This document shows positions 59,701-64,000 of a DNA stretch of 64,000 bases, piece by piece; position 1 is the stretch's first letter, and each line of letters opens with the position of its first letter. The notes under the pieces are model-generated. The model had not been told where the DNA came from and made no database searches. It saw only the letters and a list, made by a program, of their open reading frames with translations. The translations under genes and the position numbers were made by a program. Origin of the DNA: Thinopyrum elongatum (Eukaryota > Streptophyta > Magnoliopsida > Poales > Poaceae); the NCBI GenBank assembly GCA_011799875.1, contig CM022303.1, forward strand, positions 547,663,368 through 547,727,367. Reading direction: 5' to 3'.

Positions 59701-60697
59701 ATTTCTCATATTATATGTGGATGACATACTGCTAATGGGAAATAATATAGAATTCTTGGAAAGTATAAAGGCCTACTTGAATAAGTGTTTTTCAATGAAG
59801 GACCTTGGAGAAGCTGCTTATATATTAGGCATCAAGATCTATAGGGATAGATCGAGACGCCTCATAGGTCTTTCGCAAAGCACATACCTTGATAAGATAT
59901 TGAAGAAGTTCAATATGGATCAGTCCAAGAAGGGGTTCTTGCCTGTATTGCAAGGTGTGAGATTGAGCTCGGCTCAATGCCCGACCACGGCAAAAGATAT
60001 AGAAGAGATGAGTGTCATCCCCTATGCCTCAGCCATAGGGTCTATTATGTATGCCATGCTGTGTACCAGACCTGATGTAAACCTTGCAGTAAGTTTGGTA
60101 GGTAGGTACCAAAGTAATCCTGGCAAGGAACACTGGACAGCGGTCAAGAACATCCTGAAGTACCTGAAAAGGACTAAGGAGATGTTTCTCGTTTATGGAG
60201 GTGACGAAGAGCTCGTCGTAAAGGGTTACGTCGACGCTAGCTTCGACACAGATCCGGATGACTCCAAGTCACAAACCGGATACGTGTATATTTTGAATGG
60301 TGGAGCGGTAAGCTGGTGCAGTTGCAAGCAAAGCGTCGTGGCGGGTTCTACATGCAAAGCGGAGTACATAGCAGCCTCGGAGGCAGCACACGAAGCAGTA
60401 TGGATGAAGGAGTTCATCACCGACCTAGGAGTCATTCCAAATGCGTCGGGTCCAATGGCTCTCTTCTGTGATAACACTGGAGCTATTGCCCTTGCCAAGG
60501 AGCCCAGGTTTCACAAGAAGACCAGGCATATCAAGCGTCGCTTCAACTCCATACGTGAACATGTTCAAGATGGAGACATAGATATTTGTAAAGTGCACAC
60601 GGATTTGAATGCAGCAGATCCGTTGACTAAACCTCTTTCACGAGCAAAACATGATCAACACCAGAACTCTATGGGTGTTCGATTCATCACAATGTAA
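56725..60697 (+). pseudogene. Copia gag-pol polyprotein (one frameshift)
   Basis: From MANANVTLNFN at 56725 the frame shows gag, a zinc knuckle (CFYCKGTGHWKRNC), protease (WVFDTGAVAHIC), a GAG-pre-integrase HHCC region (WHCRLGHIG, CEPCLLGK) and the first integrase aspartate (HTDVCGPM). A one-base shift at about 58400-58415 moves the rest into another frame: SDRGGEYL with the second aspartate, GVSERRNRT with the glutamate, reverse transcriptase (VDVKTAFLNG-like QMDVKTAFLNG, catalytic YVDDILLM) and RNase H (VDASFDTD, then KAEYIAASEA), ending at 60697. Family members usually have one frame of about 1300 residues, and the combined length fits. The shift lies between two catalytic residues of integrase, so this copy cannot make a full polyprotein unless the ribosome shifts frame. 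Confidence 0.93.
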
Positions 60698-60715
60698 CTA
60701 GATTATAGACTCTAG

Positions 60716-60729
60716 TGCAAGTGGGAGAC
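60716..60729 (+). promoter_or_regulatory. Polypurine tract of the copia element
   Basis: CAAGTGGGAGAC lies directly upstream of the 3' LTR, in the expected position and composition for plus-strand priming. Confidence 0.8.
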
Positions 60730-62426
60730 TGTTGGAAATATGCCCTAGAGGCAATAATAAAATGGTTATTATTATATTTCCTTGTTATTCATGCTATAAT
60801 TGTGTTATCCGGAAATCGTAATACATGTGTGAATACATAGACCACAACATGTCCCTAGTAAGCCTCTAGTTGACTAGCTCGTTGATCAATAGATGGTTAC
60901 GGTTTCCTGACCATGGACATTGGATGCCATTGATAACGGGATCACATCATTAGGAGAATGATGTGATGGACAAGACCCAATCCTAAGCCTAGCACTAGAT
61001 CGTGTAGTTCGTTTGCTAAAGCTTTTCCAATGTCAAGTAACTTTTCCTTAGACCATGAGGTTGTGCAACTCCCGGATACCGTAGGAGTGCTTTGGGTGTA
61101 CCAAACGTCACAACGTAACTGGGTGGCTATAAAGGTGCACTACGGGTATCTCTGAAAGTGTCTGTTGGGTTGGCACGAATCGAGACTGGGATTTGTCACT
61201 CCGTGTGACGGAGAGGTACCTCTGGGCCCACTCGGTAGGACATCATCATAATGAGCTCAATGTGATCAAGGAGTTGTTCACAGGATGATGTGTTATGGAA
61301 ACGAGTAAAGAGACTTGCCGGTAACGAGATTGAACAGGGTATCGAGATACCGACGATCGAATCTCGGGCAAGTATCGTACCGATAGACAAAGGGAATTGC
61401 GTACGGGATTGATTGAATCCTCGACATCGTGGTTCATCCGATGAGATCATCGAGGAGCATGTGGGAGCCAACATGGGTATCCAGATCCCGCTGTTGGTTA
61501 TTGACCGGAGAGTCGTCTCGGTCATGTCTGCGTGTCTCCCGAACCCGTAGGGTCTACACACTTAAGGTTCGGTAACGCTAGGGTTGTAGAGATATTAGTA
61601 TGCGGCAACCCGAAAGTTGTTCGGAGTCCCGGATGAGATCCCGGACGTCACGAGGAGTTCCGGAATGGTCCGGAGGTAAAGAATTGTATATAGGAAGTCC
61701 AGTTTCGGCCACCGGGAAGGTTTCGGGGGTAATCGGTATTGTACCGGGACCACCGGAAGGGTCCCGGGGGTCCACCGGGTGGGGCCACCTATCCCGGAGG
61801 GCCCCATGGGCTGAAGTGGGAAGGGAACCAGCCCCTGGTGGGCTGGTGCGCCCCCCTATGGGCCTCCCCTGCGCCTAGGGGTGGGAACCCTAGGGGTGGG
61901 GGGCGCCTCCACCTGGCTTGGGGGGCAAGCCACCCCCTTGGCCGCCGCCCCTCCCCTCAGATTGGATCTGAGGGGGCCGGCCCCCTCTCCCCTTCCCCCT
62001 ATAAATAGTGGAGGGGTGGGAGGGAGGACACACCCCAGCCCCTGGCGCCTCCCTCTCCTCCCGTGACACCTCTCCCTCTCGTTGGTGCTTGGTGAAGCCC
62101 TGCCGAGATCCCGCTGCTTCCACCACCACGCCGTCGTGCTGCTGGATCCTCATCAACCTCTCCTTCCCCTTGCTGGATCAAGAAGGAGGAGACGTCTCTC
62201 CCAACCGTACGTGTGTTGAACACGGAGGTGCCGTCCGTTCGGCGCTCGGTCATCGGTGATTTGGATCACGACGAGTACGACTCCATCAACCCCGTTCTCT
62301 TGAACGCTTCCGCTCGCGATCTACAAGGGTATGTAGATGCACTCCCCTCTCTCGTTGCTAGATGACTCCATAGATTGATCTTCGTGATGCGTAGAAAATT
62401 TTAAAATTCTGCTACGATCCCCAACA
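60730..62426 (+). repeat. Copia element, 3' LTR
   Basis: A 1697-bp LTR with TG...CA ends and the TATA box at 62000-62007. It is shorter than the 5' copy chiefly by a deletion after ATTTCCTTGT near 60785. Confidence 0.95.
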
Positions 62427-63534
62427 GCTGGATCAAGGAAGCTGATACCCATCCATTCTGTTCGCCCCGACGGCAAAAGGTGGTCCGCGGCAGTGACTGG
62501 AGCGATCTCGCTGCAGAGGACGAGAGGCTCACAATCGCCACCACCAGGATTCTTCACCTGAAAGCTGCCGGGCTTACAATGGAGATGATTGGCTTCGATT
62601 TCCTCCGCCGCCGCATCGCCCCCCTACAGAGCAGGGGAAGACCAGCTTGGGAGTACCGGAACGCAGCGGATATCATGAGGCTGCGCCCCGGATTGAACAA
62701 CAATCTGACGACCATGCAGCTCGGCGCTCTCCGCCACAAGCTATTCCAGCGCGATGACAAACATCGGTTGCCGGCAAGAATTGTCCCTTTGTGCAACAAC
62801 TCCGCGCTGGGGTCGATCATTGCCTTCATGCCAATGTTCAATGCCCACGGTCTTGACGCGACTTGGGCCGAGCCAACCGAGGAGGAAGCACAAAAGTTCT
62901 TCGACAACTTGTCGGAGAGGGCCGTCCGGGAAGAGACGGACCTCATTCGTGCCACCACTGATGAAGAAGTGGCGTATATTGCCTCTAGGGTGGAGGAAGC
63001 GAATCTTGCCGCGGAGGCCAGCAGCGTCGGTTTCACAGAATGGGAAGCCAGCGAAGCAGAGGTTGTGATGGAAGAGAAACCTGCCGGGGAAGCTGAGGCT
63101 GCCAGGGAATAGAGCAACGCGGCCGCTGAGGGCTCGTCCGACGAGGACATAGCCGAAGAAGAGCCGCAGGAGGAGCCCCCAGCTCTGAAGAAGACCAAGC
63201 GCGTTCTTCGAAAGGCCGCTTCTGGCATCCCGGCAAGCCAACCTTCATCGAGCAGCGAGGCTCCCGGCAAGAAGGCGGCCGGCAAGACTGCGCCGCGGCA
63301 AGGAGTCCGTCAGCAACCTGCGCGGCGCGCGAGACCCACACCTGCGGCAACTACTGAGGCGGCAGGGGCGTCTCACACAGCCACACCGGAGGCTGAGGTG
63401 GCGGAATCACGCCAACCTTCTGCGCCTGCTACAGCCAAGCGACCCAGGACCCCTCCTCTGCCCCCTCACACGGACATGGCAACGGAGGTCGATTTTGACA
63501 TCTTCGGCTTTAGCCCGGAACGAGAAGAGGAAGA

Positions 63535-63610
63535 GTAAGTGTCCTGTCATAGCCTTTATCTTGCAAATTTCGGAGTAATCTCATAGCCTCGCTTTGTCTT
63601 GTCTCTGCAG
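63535..63610 (+). other. Intron 1 of the element D ORF
   Basis: A GTAAGT donor and a TTGTCTCTGCAG acceptor enclose 76 bases. Removing them joins GAAGA to T, keeping the frame (acidic run, then DAETLAERAAK). Without splicing the frame meets TAA within the donor. Confidence 0.8.
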
Positions 63611-63759
63611 TGATGCAGAAACCTTGGCGGAAAGGGCGGCCAAGAGGTCGAAGACTTCCACGGGTGATGAGTTCCCGGCAGGCCCTACGAGTGCGCCGGA
63701 AATCGTCGTCGTTAGCCCGGAGCTCAACCCTCAACGCAGCCCCCAGCGCAGCCCCCAGC

Positions 63760-63834
63760 GTGAGTTCTCCACTCACTTTCTGCTGACGGGCGCTGAGGTT
63801 TTTACCCTTGCCGCTGATATCTTCGGGCTTGCAG
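63760..63834 (+). other. Intron 2 of the element D ORF
   Basis: A GTGAGT donor and a CGGGCTTGCAG acceptor enclose 75 bases. The frame is kept across the junction (SPQ, then REEQQQEEV). The near-identical length to intron 1 is notable. Confidence 0.78.
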
Positions 63835-64000
63835 GAGAAGAACAGCAACAAGAAGAGGTGGAAACTGCCCCCGTCATGCCGCTTCCGTCAACCGAGCCGC
63901 CCACAAGTGCATCCCCGGCAAGAGTTACTACCGACGAGCCTATCGTAGTTGAGGAGGAGCCGGTATGCATAGACACCGGCAACATTTCCCCGGCAACCAA

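Larger units (their letters stand above)
53725..62426 (+). mobile_element. BARE1/WIS/Angela-type Ty1/copia retrotransposon
   Basis: An 8.7-kb element with LTRs at 53725-55441 and 60730-62426 and perfect GCTGG target duplications (53720-53724 and 62427-62431). The LTR start TGTTGGAAATATGCCCTAG and end GATCCCCAACA are typical of the abundant Triticeae BARE1/WIS/Angela group. The LTRs are very similar, differing by a 17-base deletion near the start of the right copy and scattered substitutions, so insertion is fairly recent. It lies in the ORF of element D. Confidence 0.95.
51967..64000 (+). mobile_element. Element D: LTR element with gypsy-type transposase ORF (5' part)
   Basis: It starts TGTCGGCGTG at 51967. 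A 726-bp LTR with 6-bp inverted ends (TGTCGG, CCGACA) is followed by a leader and a long intron-containing ORF that runs off the right edge. The 3' LTR is outside the window. The ORF type (putative gypsy-type transposase domain) is known from large, often non-autonomous grass Ty3/gypsy elements. I cannot name the family. It is split by a copia element. Confidence 0.75.
53170..64000 (+). pseudogene. Element D ORF: putative gypsy-type transposase domain protein, split by copia
   Basis: The first exon part, 53170-53724, starts MPPKASKGKGKSKE (an in-frame ATG exists at 53077) and carries YFYCGLCPPFSDFFNDIMYT and LTPNAI-like residues (FTPNAIMCMSVFAHLCE), characteristic of the Transposase_28 (putative gypsy type) domain. 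The frame stops at the copia insertion and resumes at 62432 (IKEADTHPF). A TAG at 63110-63112 interrupts it, but the frame stays open beyond it through an acidic, proline- and lysine-rich tail. Two short introns with consistent phase follow (63535-63610 and 63760-63834), and coding continues to the window end. Despite its name the domain has no demonstrated catalytic role. The protein may be gag-like or accessory. Confidence 0.75.

Noticed and set aside
62554..63285. 243-codon minus-strand frame
   Set aside because: It is antisense to the element D ORF, whose plus-strand frame is supported by intron phase and by continuity across the copia insertion.

Overview
The window is plant nuclear DNA of a large grass genome, almost certainly Triticeae (wheat, Aegilops or barley type). 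The main signs are a BARE1/WIS/Angela-type copia LTR, several Tekay-clade (chromodomain) Ty3/gypsy elements with about 4 kb LTRs, and deep nesting of elements. I see no intact host gene. The only long uninterrupted coding region of known type is a retrotransposon gag-pol at 14162-18493.

Layout. (1) 1-27999 is a minus-strand Tekay-type element, here called B. Its 5' LTR is 24365-27999, followed by leader, an extra ORF and the start of gag. It is interrupted twice. Element A, a second minus-strand Tekay element, sits in its gag (<1-8219) and is itself rearranged. Element F, a TG...CA solo-LTR-like repeat at 9257-23784, sits in the extra ORF and in turn carries element E. E (9489-22597) is a plus-strand Tekay element with two 4067-bp LTRs and an open gag-pol. 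(2) 28000-32018 is gene-free: a 315-bp tandem repeat, AT-rich low-complexity DNA, microsatellites and a promoter-like segment. (3) 32019-32821 is a Tourist-type MITE. (4) 32927-49414 is a PIF/Harbinger element with TTA target duplications. Its transposase is split by element C (34174-48273, minus-strand Tekay, AACGT duplications) and by a 287-bp Helitron (48608-48894). (5) 49418-51966 is unclassified and holds a diverged copy of the promoter-like segment seen at 31766-31930. (6) 51967-64000 is the 5' part of element D, a TGTCGG...CCGACA LTR element. Its intron-containing ORF (putative gypsy-type transposase domain) is split by a BARE1/Angela-type copia element at 53725-62426 with GCTGG duplications.

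Most notable observations. In element A an inverted LTR end is followed by 50 nt matching the complement of initiator methionine tRNA, far longer than the usual primer-binding site, and is then fused to another LTR fragment. This looks like captured reverse transcription of the primer tRNA. Elements B and C share a diverged but protein-conserved extra ORF between the primer-binding site and gag, with a dsRNA-binding-domain-like secondary structure pattern and a splice-acceptor-like sequence abutting its ATG. The otherwise youngest copy, E, has lost it by deletion. One LTR of E carries a short, strongly diverged patch that looks recombinant. Family assignments rest on recognised motifs and on comparison between copies in this window; no database search was possible.
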